Origin: Whitmania pigra
Lineage: Eukaryota; Annelida; Clitellata; Hirudinida; Haemopidae
Direction: 5' to 3'
Length of the DNA: 64,000 nt
Assembly: GCA_021613335.1 (NCBI GenBank)
Contig: JAJTWR010000302.1
Coordinates: forward strand, 427,501-491,500
Below are positions 35,742 to 48,054 of the stretch, in pieces; within the stretch, counting starts at the first letter, position 1, and each line of letters opens with the position of its first letter. A program made the position numbers and the translations under genes. Below the pieces are notes generated by a model. The model was not told the DNA's origin. It did no database searches and saw only the letters and a list, made by a program, of their open reading frames with translations.

Positions 35742-36620
35742 CAGGGGTGGTCAACAGGCGACCCGCGAGCCGCTACCAGCGCCGCCAGTCAAGTTGGCGT
35801 GACCCTCGAATAATAGTTTGATTTTTATAATTGCGATATTTAACTTCGAATTTACTCGAAATCGTGAAAGTGGTTTTATTGTTTTTGAATTGACCACATC
35901 AAATATTACGAAAGTCTACAAATACGTTGCGCCTTTTTATTTAAAAAAAAAGGCGGATAAAAGATATTTTCAAGTATTTTTAGGTAAAAACTAGACATAC
36001 TGCGTATTTCAGGTAAGTTGTATATTCAAAGGTCAATAATAGTTAGGAACTGTTTTAAATTCGAATGATAACACAGTAACAATATTTCTCGGACATAAAT
36101 TTAATTGTATGGATATGGGCGAATATACCAATGTTTGGAATTTAAGGAATTGAATAGGAAAGTAAGCAATGAAATAGTTCATGGTAAATAATTAACAAGA
36201 TGTTACCCATTTCAGCAATGAGGATTGATTAAATTACCTTGCTTTTCTAACTGCAATGTAAACAGCTGTTAGTGATCAAGATGTATAACATTATTTATTC
36301 ATTCGAAAATAAATTAAAAATTTTTAAGACACAGTTGTATAGAACAACACTCATCCATTTTCCTACTCTTGCTCTCAGAAAAGCAGAAATAGCTGATGCG
36401 GATGGCTCCAAATATGTTGAAAATGTTGACAAGTTGTGCACTAACAGATATGTTTTCAAACGGATTTTAAAGATTCAAGAAATTTATAAAATATTTCAAA
36501 CTATTTTCTTAACCATTTGATGTTGCACCAGAGGACAGTCCTGAGAGCTGTCAAATGGAGCTGATAGACTTACAGTCTGATATGGACTTGATGAGAGCAT
36601 ATGATAGCACAACTTGAGGT
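35742..36620 (+). mobile_element. hAT-1 remnant
   Basis: The left end is CAGGGGTGGTCAACAGG, preceded by CTGTGTAT. Frames encode FPTLALRKAEIADADGSKYVE and LIDLQSDMDLMRAYDS with frameshifts. The right end is missing; hAT-2 follows after 100 bases. Confidence 0.7.
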
Positions 36621-36717
36621 TGTTATATTTGTTTGTTTTATATATTAGAAACTGCTTCAATTTAATATTTTAATATATATAATTTTAATGTAAATGTTAT
36701 ATTTCTTTAGCCAAAAG

Positions 36718-37500
36718 CAGTGATGCCGAATACTTAAGTACTCGTGTACTTAAGTACATTTGTTGTACTTGGGTATTTAAGTCCTTTTACGATTGTGTAC
36801 TTAGTACTTGTACTTTAAATACATTTTAATTACAGCCAAGTACTTTTAAATATTTTTTTAAAATAAAAGTGTTAATGAATTGATTTCTTTTTCCTTTACT
36901 ATATGTCTGTCCCTTTGCTTCCTTTGTTCTCTTTGTATTGTCGATTGTTCTCATTTGTTGGAAGATGACCGAACTATTTGAACGTTCCAAAAGCCAATAT
37001 AACACTGGCAAGTGAGGTGACATTCAAGCGAATGTATCGTTCAGTGACTGGCAAATGTTCTAGTTTGAACAATGTTCCACATCAGAGTTCAAAAACTGCT
37101 GAAGCTGTGTTTGATGTACTTGGGAGAACAATACCTAAGCCAAACTCAACTCGTTGGAACTCTGAATTTGACAGTTACAGAGCCATCAATGATATGAAGG
37201 ACAGACTTAATATCGTGATAGAACGCTTGGAGCTGCCAAAGTTCAGCTCTCAAAATTTCACGTTATTGAAGGAATGGATTGAAGTAGTGAGGCCGATTGC
37301 ACAAGCTCTAGACAATTTATTTCCAAAATTTGCATAGAATTAATTGTCAATTTAGAATTTCAAACAAAATGAGTATATTTAAAAGTACTTGTACTTACAC
37401 TTAAGTACATTGCCTGCAGCACACTTTTACCTATATTTATAAGTACCTTCAGCTCCAGGTACTTTGTACCTAAGTACGTTTTTGGAGTAAGGCAATACTG
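36718..37500 (+). mobile_element. hAT-2 element with transposase fragment
   Basis: The ends CAGTGATGCCGAATACTTAAG and ...GGAGTAAGGCAATACTG form imperfect terminal inverted repeats. The frame at 36978-37337 reads LNVPKANITL, NSTRWNSEFDSY and EWIEVVRPIAQALDNLF, typical of the hAT transposase C-terminal half. It is bounded by AAGTAC-rich ends like the 43904 copy. The flanks do not match each other, so the original target duplication is lost. Confidence 0.75.
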
Positions 37501-37857
37501 GTTAAATGTTCAATTTCTAAATTTTTTGTCATAATGATTTAAGCTTTTTAAAATGAAATATACGCTTATTTGCAATATCAAGAAGTTTCAAACTTTATTC
37601 GAAAAAGTTAATATAATATAAATTCAGTGTAAAGCCAAACATACGTTATTTAAATATTAATATAAGTTGACTATAAACTCCGATCATTTCAACAACAAAC
37701 AAAAAACTGTTTTAAGGAATGCAATCAAATTTATTTCCAAAAAATGCATCGAATTTTAGATAAAATGAGTATATTTAAAAGTTAATCTGGAAAATGAAAC
37801 CAGTGAAAATTCCAAAGAACAGCGTAGTCCTTGAATTCTTCAGTTTTTGCCTTGTCT

Positions 37858-39486
37858 TCATAAGTCTACTTCACAGACAAAGCAATTAGCCAATCCACAG
37901 GGAGTATCGTTCCAGAGCAGATTATTGATATCGCCAGCCAAGAAGTGAATGCAATCTTCAATTCCTTTAGCGTTATTGGGTTCTCCTGGGAGCCAGTTTG
38001 TGTACAGCATCTCCATCTTGATACCACGGTTGGGGACCCAGGTGAACGGACCATTGGAGCACTTTCGTCTCCCGGCAGTCCAAAACGCAGGCTGGTTAAC
38101 GGCCGTGTTCATGCAGGACGCTTAAACAAAAAATGAAGTGTAATGAAATTAAATTAACAAATAATAAGTAAGATAAAAATAATCAGAACTAAATAATTTT
38201 AGAACCAGTAAATTTTTACAACAATACCCTTTATCGGGCCGATGACTTCTTTCAGTGGGTTATTGCTGGCAGCACTTGTGATGGTCACAAGATGGGAACC
38301 AAACTGATCGCAGGTGTTCAGAGCTTCGTCCCAATTTAGCTTCGTCGAGAAAGCCTTGTAGCACTTGTTCTGCTGCTTAAAATAGGTGAATCCTGCTGGA
38401 CATAACCCACACTCTGAAATTAAAAATAAAATTAAATTGAACATAAAGAATTTGAAAGATAACTTAATTGAGAACATCAAACCAGAAATAAAGTTATTTA
38501 AAAAGTAAACACATTCTGACTGAATACCTCATAAGGAAAGAGTACAAATAAGAAAAAATACACCAAGGAAAGCATTCTAACAAACCAAATGACCCAGCAG
38601 GACACGAGTGAGTTCGAATCGTCTGCTTTTTTTAATCACTCTAGAGAGTTTAGCTCAACAATTTTAATATTGCAAGATATTTAGTTTCACGAACGACCGC
38701 TAACAAAAATTGTAATATATAGAACAAGATGAGCTTTCTGTTTGGCACAGGTTTCCGTGGCATCCTCCCAACTTTCTCCGCTTGCAAAAGCCTTGTAGCA
38801 CTTATTCTCTTTCTTGGACAGATCTTGCAGTACGACTGGACTTAATTTTATTATATTATAGTTTTATTATTATATTATATTCTATTATATTATATTATAT
38901 TTATTATATTATATTATTATATTATATTAGATTATATTATATTATATTATATTATATTATTATTATTATTATTATATTATATTATATTAGATTATATTAT
39001 ATTATATTATATTATATTATATTATATATATTATATTATATTATATTATATTATATTATATTATATTATATTATATTATATTATATTATATTATATTATA
39101 TTATATATATATATTATATTATATTATATATATTATATTATATATATTATATTATATTATATTATCTTATATTATATTATATTATATTATATTATATTAT
39201 ATTATATTATATTATATTATATTATATTATAGATTTGCAATTATTAACGATGTTGATAATAATATTAGGATTTTAAAATTTAATTGTTATTAATATCTTT
39301 ATTCTATAGAGTTCTGCAAGATTAAATTTGTATTTAAATTATTGATATTTTAGTATTCTGATAAATTTCAAGAATGGTGATTAAAGAAAATAATAAGGTT
39401 AAGATATCACGAGTAATACTCTTACGTTCACTAAGTCCATTTGAGGAAAACAGAACAATCGCGCAGAGAAGAACTAAGATCGACAT
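37858..39486 (-). CDS. Lectin gene 7: C-type lectin with damaged exon B
   Basis: Body exons 38228-38413 and 37858-38120 (complement) are intact: CGLCPAGFTYF, EPNN, LLWNDTPC, NCFVCEVDL. The adjacent signal exon B (38515-38575) still encodes MLSLVYFFLF..., but its donor is A|ATGTGT instead of A|GTGAGT, so normal splicing is lost. Signal exon C (39426-39486, MSILVLLCAIV..., donor C|GTAAG) lies upstream and is phase-compatible. The model exon C + exon 2 + exon 3 gives 169 aa. The joining intron would contain the TATAT pentanucleotide array. Confidence 0.6.
38846..39230. repeat. ATTAT pentanucleotide array
   Basis: About 380 bases of tandem TATAT/ATTAT units have short ATT and AT slips. It replaces the intron-like AT-rich tract that follows exon 2C in other C-type copies. 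The 164-residue Ile/Tyr frame across it is an artefact. Confidence 0.95.
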
Positions 39487-39536
39487 CTTGAATCCTCAAA
39501 CGTAGATCCTTACATCTGCTTCTTATTTATAGCTTC

Positions 39537-40287
39537 TTATTTATAGACTTGATGAGAGCATATGGCAGCAACGACTTGGTAACTTTTTACAATAGCAATG
39601 TGTGGATAGCATCCAAATTTATGATTTCAATTTTTTGCAAGGATCAAATTTTCTAAAAGTCGATATGTAAGTCAGCTTCGAGTTGCTAATTTATGAGTCA
39701 GAGCAGACATTGATAAACTATGCAGAATGCAAAATACCAAACATTTTTTTATGTTTATACACGTCATTATTAAAGTAAGACAATATTTGAATATCTTGTT
39801 TTTAGTTTCAAATGTATTCACAGTATTAGTGAATGTACTTAACTAAACTATAGTTACGAACACCTTTCTAATACACTCCCTCCTTGCACAAAATTATACA
39901 GGAACAAGAGGACATTGTCTCAAACTGAAGCAAAGTAATTATTCTATAGACAGTGTTAAATTCTCATTTTGCAATAGAATTGTAAAACCGTAGAACGATA
40001 TGCCCGGTGATGTCGTTAAATCAGCCACGATCTCCCGTTTCAACGCAATAATACGTGACTTAGACTTTAGTCAATACTTAAATTACATTTAATTTATTTG
40101 CTGCCCTTGTGTACACGCCAGTCGATGTCTTTTGTTTTTCAGCAATTGTTAGTGGTCCAATTGGGCAATTCAATTTTATATAATAAAATAAACTTATCAT
40201 AAGAGTACATTTTTTTACGGTAACCAACCCCCATTGTTGTTAAAAATTTCAAATGTGGCCCAACATTGGAAAATGTTGCACACCCTG
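39537..40287 (+). mobile_element. hAT-1 right half with nested LINE tail
   Basis: It begins inside the transposase C-terminus (ACTTGATGAGAGCATATG) and ends TGTTGCACACCCTG followed by CTCTATAT. At about 39857-40196 it is interrupted by a LINE 3' end: ARG-GHC-type frame RTRGHCLKLKQSNY, FCNRIVK and NDMPGDVVKSATISRFN, the usual CR1-like reverse transcriptase tail, ending AATAAAATAAACTTA. Confidence 0.7.
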
Positions 40288-40802
40288 CTCTATATATCAC
40301 AATTTTTGTTAGCGGTCGTTCGTGAAACTAATTACCTTGCAATACTATAAATGAATAAACAACAATAATAACAATGATAATAACAATTTTATTATAATAA
40401 TGATTATTAACATTAATATATTTAATCAAAAAACATAATTAAGATGAATCCTATCGTGCGACAATCGACACTACCAGTGCAAACAAGAACCTAAGGTTTA
40501 GATTGCGTCATCTTTTCGGACGAATTTTTTTTCAATGTAATGTTTGTAATGTTTTATTAACGTCCATAGCTAGATGATTAGGACGGTGCAGCGGGGTTTG
40601 AACAGATCATTTCAACAACCAACAAAAAACTGTTTTAAAGTATGCAATCAAATTTATTTTTACAAAATGCATCGAATTAATTGTCGTCAATTTAAAATTT
40701 CTATTAAAATGAGTATATTTAAAGGTTAATTTGGAATTTGAAACCAGATGAAAATTCCAAAGAACAGCATAGTTCCTGAATCCTTGAGTCTTTGCCTTGT
40801 CT

Positions 40803-41563
40803 TCATAAGTCTACTTCACAGACAAAGCAGTTAGCCATTCCACAGGGAGTATCGTTCCAGAGCAGATTGTTTTTAGCCCCAGCCAGGAAGTGAACGCAAT
40901 CTTCAATTCCTTTAGCGTTATTGGGCTCTCCTGGAAGCCAGTTTGTGTACAGCATATCCATCTTGATACCACGGTTGGGGACCCAGGTGAACGGACCATT
41001 GGAGTACTTTCTTCTCCCGGCAGTCCAAAATGCAGGCTGGTTAACGGCCGTGTTCATGCAGGACGCTTAAACAAAAAATGAAGTGTAATGAAATTAAATT
41101 AACAAATTATGAATAAGAGTAAAAAATAATCTGAACGAAATAATGTTAGAACCAGTAAACGTTTACAACAATACTTTTTATCGGGTCGACCAATTCGTTC
41201 AATGGGTTATTGCTGGCAGCACTTGTGATGGTCACAAGATGGGAACCCAACTGTCCGCAAGTCTTCAGAGCATCGTCCCAATTTACCTTCGTCGAGAAAG
41301 CCTTGTAGCACTTGTTCTGCTGCTTGAAGTAGGTGAAGCCTTGTGGACATAACCCACACTCTGAAATTAAAAATAAAATATATAACAAAATAAATTTTTA
41401 TTTAAACCCATTTATTAAAATGATATTTTAGCATACTGATAAATTTCTAGAGTGATGATTATGACAATAATAAGATTAAGATATCAGGAGTAATACTCTT
41501 ACGTTGACTAAGTCCATTTGAGGAAAACAGAACAATCGCGAAGAGAAGAACTAAGATCGACAT
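40803..41563 (-). CDS. Lectin gene 8: secreted C-type lectin using exon C
   Basis: Complement exons 41503-41563 (C signal, MSILVLLFAIV...), 41175-41360 and 40803-41065 give 169 aa. CGLCPQGFTYF, FWTAGRRKY, LPGEPNN, LLWNDTPC and NCFVCEVDL are seen. The usual Cys after FWTAGRRK is Tyr here, which removes one side of a loop disulfide found in all sibling copies. Exon 2 ends AAAAA|GTATTG, changing one residue at the junction. TATAAATA (41601-41608, complement) supports a promoter directly before exon C. Confidence 0.83.
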
Positions 41564-41600
41564 CTTGAATCCTCAAACATAGATCCTTACATCTGCTTCT

Positions 41601-41608
41601 TATTTATA
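41601..41608 (-). promoter_or_regulatory. TATA box of signal exon C (lectin gene 8)
   Basis: The complement reads AGCTATAAATAAGAAGCAGATGTAAGGATC, about 40 bases before ATG. The same block precedes exon C at 13332, 17588, 22711, 28553, 32126, 35538 and 39486. Confidence 0.6.
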
Positions 41609-41758
41609 GCTTACCGTACATACCTGTGAAAGTAGCGAGGCCTTTAGATGATGGTTTAATTACAACCTCAGAAATAAAAATAATAATAATATAACTTTAT
41701 GATATATTATATTTGTTATAATGTGTCTGGATATATCTATAGCCTATATACTCTGTAT

Positions 41759-42890
41759 CAGGGGTGTGCAACAGGCGACCCGCGAGCCACTACCCGCCCC
41801 GCCAGACAAGTTGGTATGGCCCTCGAATAATGTTTAGGTTTTTATAATTATGAACTTTAATTTCAAATTTGATCGTAATCGTGTATTACGGAAGTCGGCA
41901 AATACGTTGCGCCTTTTTATTTTAAAACAAGGCGGATAAAAGATATTTTCAAGTATTTTTATGTAAAAACTAGACATCGTGCGTGTTTCAGGTAAGATAT
42001 TTAATCAAAGGTCAATATTATTTAGTAACTGTTTTAAATTAGAATGATAATACAATAACAATATGTCTGGGACATAAATTTAATTTATGGATACGGGCGA
42101 ATATACCAATGTTTGGAATTTAAAGAAAAAAATTGAACAGTTAATGGTAGATAAACAACAAGATGTTACCTATTTCAGCAATGGAGCTTGTTTAAATGAC
42201 CTTGCTTTTCTAGCTTACATCTCACGACATCATGTTGAACTAAATGTGAAGCTGCAATGTAAACAGATGTTGATGAACAGGATGTACGAACATATTTCTT
42301 CATTCAAAAATAAACTTAGAATTTTTAAGATACAGTTGATTAGAATAACACTCATCCATTTTCCTACTCTTGCTCTCAGAAAAGCAGATATAGCTGATTT
42401 GGATGGCTCCAAATATGCTGAAAAGGCAGTGCATTGAATTTACAAACAGATTTGAAGATTTCAGGAAATTTGAAAAATATTTCAAACTATATTCTCAACT
42501 ATTTGATGTTGCACCAGAGTACAGTCCTGAGAGCTGTCAAATGGAGCTAATAGACTTACAGATATTATGATATGGTCTTGATGAGAGCATATGACAGCAA
42601 AGACTTGGTAACTTTTTACAAATACTACGTGTGTTGATAGCATCCAAATTTATGATTTCACTTTTTTGCAACACATATGGTTGTGAGCAGTTTATTTCAA
42701 GGATGAAATTTACTAAAATTCTATATCTAAGTCAGCTTCGAGTTGCTAATTTATTGGTCAGAGCAGACATTGATAAACTATGCAAAAATGCAAAAATGCA
42801 AAATACCAAGTATTTTTTTTATATTTTTTCCTCACATCAATAAAGTAAGACAATATTTGCATATCATATTTTAGTTTCAAATGTATTCAC
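41759..42890 (+). mobile_element. hAT-1 element, left end and transposase
   Basis: CAGGGGTGTGCAACAGG follows the target sequence CTCTGTAT (41751-41758). The frame 42087-42437 (NDLAFLAYISRHHVELNVKLQCKQ..., FPTLALRKADIADLDGS) and the C-terminal frame at 42631-42843 are hAT transposase separated by stops. The right end is replaced by a LINE fragment. Confidence 0.8.
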
Positions 42891-42894
42891 AAAA

Positions 42895-43895
42895 GAATGA
42901 TCAACTAGGACGTTTTTTAGGAAGACCTTCCTTGCCTTTCTGAAGAACCCCTAATCAGCAATCTCGACAATGACGGCTTTGCCACACAGGTCCATAAATC
43001 TCCAAATGAGCTCCTCGACAGACAAGCCCCAACCAGGAAGTTTTCCATTCGAGTCGGTCACCAGCTTAATTACCAGCTCTCTCATGAAGCAATCGAGGCA
43101 AAGAAAGCTTGCCGGCGCTAGGAACGTCGCTATCTTCGTCAGCATAATGACGTCACCAAGCAACTCTGCCAAGAAACAGCCAAGATTGCCATTGCTGATG
43201 TAAACCCCCGTTCCATGCGGCGCTCTCTTCACAAACTGCTTCACAGCCGTCCTCCTCAATATTATACCGACTCAAACTTTGTCAATTCTTTTAACTAATT
43301 TGTCATCTCGAAGATTACCAAAATCCATGCCAACACCCTCGCCTCATCAACCATCTCATCTTTTCCAGCCAGGCAATTCTCAGGCACCCCTATCTCAGTC
43401 CTAAAGCCTGTGTCTTCGGAAGAGGTTCTCAAGCTTATTCACTCACTGCCCAACAAGTCATCTCATCTCGATACTCTTCCCACTCCTCTTCTCAAGAAAT
43501 TCTCTCTAATTCTATCCCCAATCCTCTCTAGACTAGCAAGCCTTTCTTTTAGCACAAGCACTTTTCCGTCCATCTTCAAGAGGGTCCAAGTCCTTCCACT
43601 TCTAAAAAAAAAGCCAAGCCTCGATCCAAGTTTGCCTACCAATTACAGACCTATCTCCATCCTTTCAACTGTGTCAAAACTGCTACAAAGACTCATTCTC
43701 TCCAGAATCCGACCTCATATCACAGCATCCTCTAACTTCTCTTCTCTCCAATCTGCCTACAGACCTGGTTTTTCTACAGAAACAGCCCTTTCACACATCT
43801 TCAACAATCTCACCGACATCCGTGGCAGGAGCAATTGCGCTGTGATGGTCGGACTCGACCTCTCGGCTGCCTTTGACATTGATCTGGACGATATG
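42895..43895 (+). mobile_element. LINE fragment: endonuclease tail to reverse transcriptase start
   Basis: The left part matches the linker of the LINE at 11323-12417 (DLDTDGFATQVHKS, SHEAIEAKK). The frame 43410-43976 is a reverse transcriptase N-terminal half: PTNYRPISILSTVSKL, LQSAYRPGFSTETAL and VGLDLSAAFDI, stopping just before the first catalytic-block continuation. It is truncated there, and hAT-2 is inserted eight bases beyond. Confidence 0.85.
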
Positions 43896-43903
43896 CATCT
43901 TAG

Positions 43904-44406
43904 CAGTGTTGCCGTAAGTACTCCAAAAATGTACTTAAGTATAAGTACAAGTACTTGGGGCCGAATGTATTTATAAGTACAAGTACAAGTACGTTGTAGC
44001 CAATGTACTTAAGTATAAGTACAAGTATAAGTATAAGTACTTTTCCTTCATTGAACAGAATTAATATTCGTTATCTTCAATACAATGTTAACACAAGAGA
44101 ACACAAGTAACAGAATTTACATTTATCAATAAAATCGTTTATTTTTCTTTAAAAGAAGCAATTTCTCAAAATATTGGTCACAGAGTCTGTTACGCTGAGG
44201 AGTCAGTATAAGACCAGCTTGACTGAATAGCCTTTCAACAGGTGCAGATGATGGAAATGTACTTATTAATAATTATTAAAAATGTATTTAAATACTAAGT
44301 ACTAAGTACACAATTTTGAAAGGACTTAAGTATAAATACTCAAGTACAACAAATGTAATTAAGTACGTACTTAAGTACATGAGTACGTAAGTACTCGGCA
44401 TCACTG
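43904..44406 (+). mobile_element. hAT-2 non-autonomous copy with perfect 8 bp target duplication
   Basis: CAGTGTTGCCG... and ...CGGCATCACTG are inverted ends. CATCTTAG occurs at both 43896-43903 and 44407-44414. The interior is rich in AAGTACTTAAGTAC motifs and has no transposase frame. Eight-base duplications are the hAT hallmark. Confidence 0.9.
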
Positions 44407-44414
44407 CATCTTAG

Positions 44415-45726
44415 TAAATTATTACTCAATTAAAATTATTAATCAGATTTAATGAGCGTAAAAGAGTGTTGTCACTTGTAATATTTCATAAATTGTTTTA
44501 AATATTTCTCATTAAATTTGAAAAAAAAAATTTTAATACTAAACCATTCATTACTATGAGTCCATCTCTCGAATGGAAACGCAACAATGAGAATCAGGAA
44601 ATTAAAATTAAACATTTTGAGTTGTCAATAAAAATCTAATCATCTCTTCGCGGCATTTTATTTACAGAAATTTTTACTTTATCACTGATTCTTGTTTTTT
44701 TCATATTATTTTTATAGATTAACACTTGAAATTGCAAATATTGACGACCACAAATAATGCTTGGAACATTTCCGATGAAACTTTGACATTTGATGGATTG
44801 GGAATAGCAGGTGATTCACCATTTTACGTGTTGAGGTTCATTAAACTGGTTGATGAGTTCGTTGACATCAATCTGAACTAAAAACAAAAACTTCCCTTTC
44901 ATCAGCAAAATTTTTTCATGTTGAACTGTTATGATTACAATGTCATCTCCGTATCGGTCATCTCCACATTTGGCGCCAAAACAGAGTTTACGAAGTTTCC
45001 CCGCCTGGCCCCTCCAAACATTTTACATGATATAAAATACAGGTAATGCTAAAGTTAAGCGTGAATAGTTAGCTTTATTTTCCAGATAATTCAGGTGTGA
45101 TTCATTCCAAATAACAATGTATTACACAGAGTAGATCGATCGAGCAATGTCATCAGGATTAGGAATTCTAAACTGAACATTCTGCTAATGGCTAATCCTA
45201 ACTTATTCAAAATCTTTAAACTTAGCAGACTCACAGACAAGGAACATTTTAATTGAACTCCAAAGAGTTTCCAAATTGTTCACCTTTTTCCAAGGCAGAC
45301 CTAACAATGTGTATACCAAAGTGTCCATGTAATAATAACATATAAACATTCTTACTATTGTTTACTGTTCTTTTTTTATGAAATTATATTTTTTCTTTTA
45401 TGTTTTGTTCACTATTTTAGGTTCAATGTTTTATAATGTTTTAGGAGACTTTTAGACTAGCGACCATTGAATTATATTTTTATGAACCCAGACTGACCTT
45501 TAATAACATTGTACGTGTTTGGATCAAGTAAGAATGCTGTAAATTGGGGAAAGAAAGCGCATTAATTAGACGGATTAGCACTAGATTTTCTAAAAAATCA
45601 TTTAAATTCTTACAAATTCTTTCAGTCGATTTTCAGACAGATCTCAATTTATTTTATGATATGTTTTTGTTTAAAATTGTCTACCATCATTTTACATCCA
45701 CGCTCAGAGCGAATGAACGAATTCAT
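44415..45726. other. Non-coding stretch with one candidate orphan exon
   Basis: Mostly AT-rich. The + frame at 44906-45042 is bounded by CTTTCATCAG and AG|GTAATG, stays open for 45 codons and reads CYDYNVISVSVISTFGA..., resembling the last strands of a fibronectin type III domain. A second short open patch precedes it (about 44738-44880, ending TAA). No neighbouring exons could be joined. Confidence 0.3.
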
Positions 45727-46345
45727 TCAAACGCCCTTTTCGCAGATGAAACACAACTCGTTGTCGCAGCTTCTGTCGTTCCATTTCATATTTTCATCAG
45801 GTACCAATTCGATGCAATCTTCAGTGCCATTCAAGTCATTTGGCTCGCCACTGCGCCAGTTGGTGTACAAAACTTTCCACTGGCTTTCTGGACCCGTTAT
45901 CCAGGCGAAGGAATTCTTACATTTCCTTGCTGCCGAATGGTATGAAATGCAGGAACCTTAAACAAAATCGTAACAATTTTTAGCAGACAGTAAACTTGCT
46001 TGATATTCAGTCTTGTTATTGTTTTCAATACCTGTGAAGGATTGAGTTACCTCCATCAGGGCCTTTGAGTCATCTTCGTTTCTTACCACAGCAAGATGGG
46101 AACCCAGGTGGTGGCAGAGGTCATATGCATTTATCCAGTTCGATAATTTGTTGTAAACTTTGTAACATTTATTCCATTTCGAGAGATATGTGAAGCCGTC
46201 TGGACAAATCGCACATTCTAAAAATCGTAGTTTATAATTACGAATTAATTAATACAGTTTACTCAAAATACTCTTATAACTTACGCTGGCCTAGTAAGTC
46301 AATTGGAAACAGAATAAGCAGAAATAGTGAGGCAATGTTGAACAT
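45727..46345 (-). CDS. Lectin gene 9: divergent secreted C-type lectin
   Basis: Complement exons 46285-46345, 46032-46217 and 45727-45956 give 158 aa, again phase 1 throughout. The signal peptide is MFNIASLFLLILF..., different from the A, B and C exons. The domain has CAICPDGFTYLSKWNKCYK, TNWRSGEPNDLNG, MKWNDRSC and CFICEKGV. EPN and WND are complete. Exon 3 is shorter than in the array (230 bases) because the FWTAGRRKC insert is reduced to YHSAARKC. It is an older paralog and not part of the recent duplications. Confidence 0.88.
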
Positions 46346-46379
46346 TTTGAGAGCTAAATTCATAATTTTTCACTATCCG

Positions 46380-47150
46380 ATCGTGATTACAACGAATTTA
46401 TACTCAGTGTTTTGTTGACTCTCAAACTTTGTGATTTATGAGTTTCCAAAAAAAAAGATAAAAAAATTAACGTTTTTTTATCGTTAAGCGTTTGTTGTCC
46501 ATATTTGGCTATCCTCAAATTTCTCAAGAAAATAATGATGCTATTTTAGAGTTGGTTGCAAATCTTTTTTAAGTTTATTATTATTATTATTATTTATATT
46601 TATATTTTTATGTATTATTATGTCACTGGTACTGTGCGAACTGTGGATAAAAATCTTTGGACAATTGGTCCACCAATTCGAAGTAAAATAAAAAGAATTT
46701 AATGATCTTTTAATTGTTTATTAATGTAATGTTTTAATTTATTTAATTAGCGATAATATATATTTTAATATATATATATATATTTAAATAATATTTGTTA
46801 TTTATGCGATGGCATAAAATAAATCTGCTTATCAGATAATTTATTAGATAATGTATTAGATAATAAAAAAAATCACAGTGGCTTAGTGCAATTCAACTTC
46901 CAGCGATGACAGTTTAACTTATGAGTGCACTTGATAACATCTTGTTCGGTCAGTGATAAGAACATTTGACAAAAATTGACAATTTAAACATTATAAATTC
47001 ATTTTCATATTTTGAATATTTTTGAAACTTTTTTTAGTTATCACTACCAGGGCTGCCGAGAGGGATAGAGTCAAGTACCTAAGGACACGAAAATTTTTTC
47101 GGCCCATCCGCGTTTTAAAACCTTTTTTGTTTGGCTTTTACATTACCAAA
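46380..47150. other. AT-rich intergenic stretch
   Basis: No gene seen. There are short AT microsatellites near 46573-46600 and 46757-46790. Confidence 0.6.
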
Positions 47151-47194
47151 TTGACAGTGTTCGGTGTTGTTGTCAGTAATTACTGCTCTTCAAG

Positions 47195-48054
47195 ATGTTC
47201 TTCTTGTGCTTCGTCGTCCTGGCACTCCTTCCTTATCAGGGATTTGGACAACGTTAGTTATATTTTTATGTAGTATTTATTTATATAGCATTACAGTTAA
47301 ATTATTACATTATGATATTATTATTATTATCGGTTATAACAACATCATTTCAGTTTGATTGTGGTTGGAGGTTTTCAAATATGATATCTTTCGAACTTTT
47401 TCCATTCAATGTAATTTTATTTTTAATTTCAGAGTGTGGGTTATGTCCAGAAGGCTTCACCTACTTCAAGCAGCAGAACAAGTGCTACAAGGCTTTCTCG
47501 ACGAAGCTAAATTGGGACGATGCTCTGAGCATCTGCGGCCAGTTGAGTTCCCATCTTGTGACCATCACAAGTGCTGCCAGCAAGAACCCACTGAACGAAG
47601 TGGTCGACCCGATAAAGGGTATTGTTGTAAATTTATTTATTTACTATTTATTACTATTTATTGTGTATTTACTGGTTCTAAAAAAAGATTGAAAATGGAA
47701 AATTATTTCGTTCAGATTATTTTTTACTCGTACGTATTATTTGTTAATTTAATTTAATTTCATTGCATTTAATTTGTTGTTTAAGCGTCCTGCATGAACC
47801 CGGACTGGAAACAGCCATCGTTTTGGACTGCCGGGAGAAGAAAGTGCTCCAATGGTCCGTTCACCTGGGTCCCCAACCGTGGTATCAAGATGGAGATGCT
47901 GTACACAAATTGGCTCCCAGGAGAACCCAATAACGCTAAAGGAAATGAAGATTGCAGTCACTTCTTGGCTGGCGATAGCGATAGCAATAATCTGCTCTGG
48001 AACGATACTCCCTGTGGAAAGCTTAATTGCTTTGTCTGTGAAGTCGACTTATGA
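47195..48054 (+). CDS. Lectin gene 10: secreted C-type lectin using exon A
   Basis: Exons 47195-47252 (A signal, MFFLCFVV...PYQGFGQ), 47433-47618 and 47786-48054 give 170 aa. Exon A is spliced straight to exon 2 with no exon B between, which shows that A exons are true lectin first exons. CGLCPEGFTYF, FWTAGRRKC, LPGEPNN, LLWNDTPC and NCFVCEVDL are intact, with two extra residues (SD) before WND. The usual TATAAATTCC upstream block is replaced beyond 47157. A poly(A) signal AATAAA lies at 48192-48197. Confidence 0.88.

Noticed and set aside
38782..39276. 164-residue Ile/Tyr/Leu open frame
   Set aside because: It is the ATTAT pentanucleotide array read in frame.
42087..42437. GTF2IRD2/ZBED-like frames as a domesticated host gene
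   Set aside because: Every copy is broken by stops or indels and sits between hAT-type ends, so these are transposon remains.
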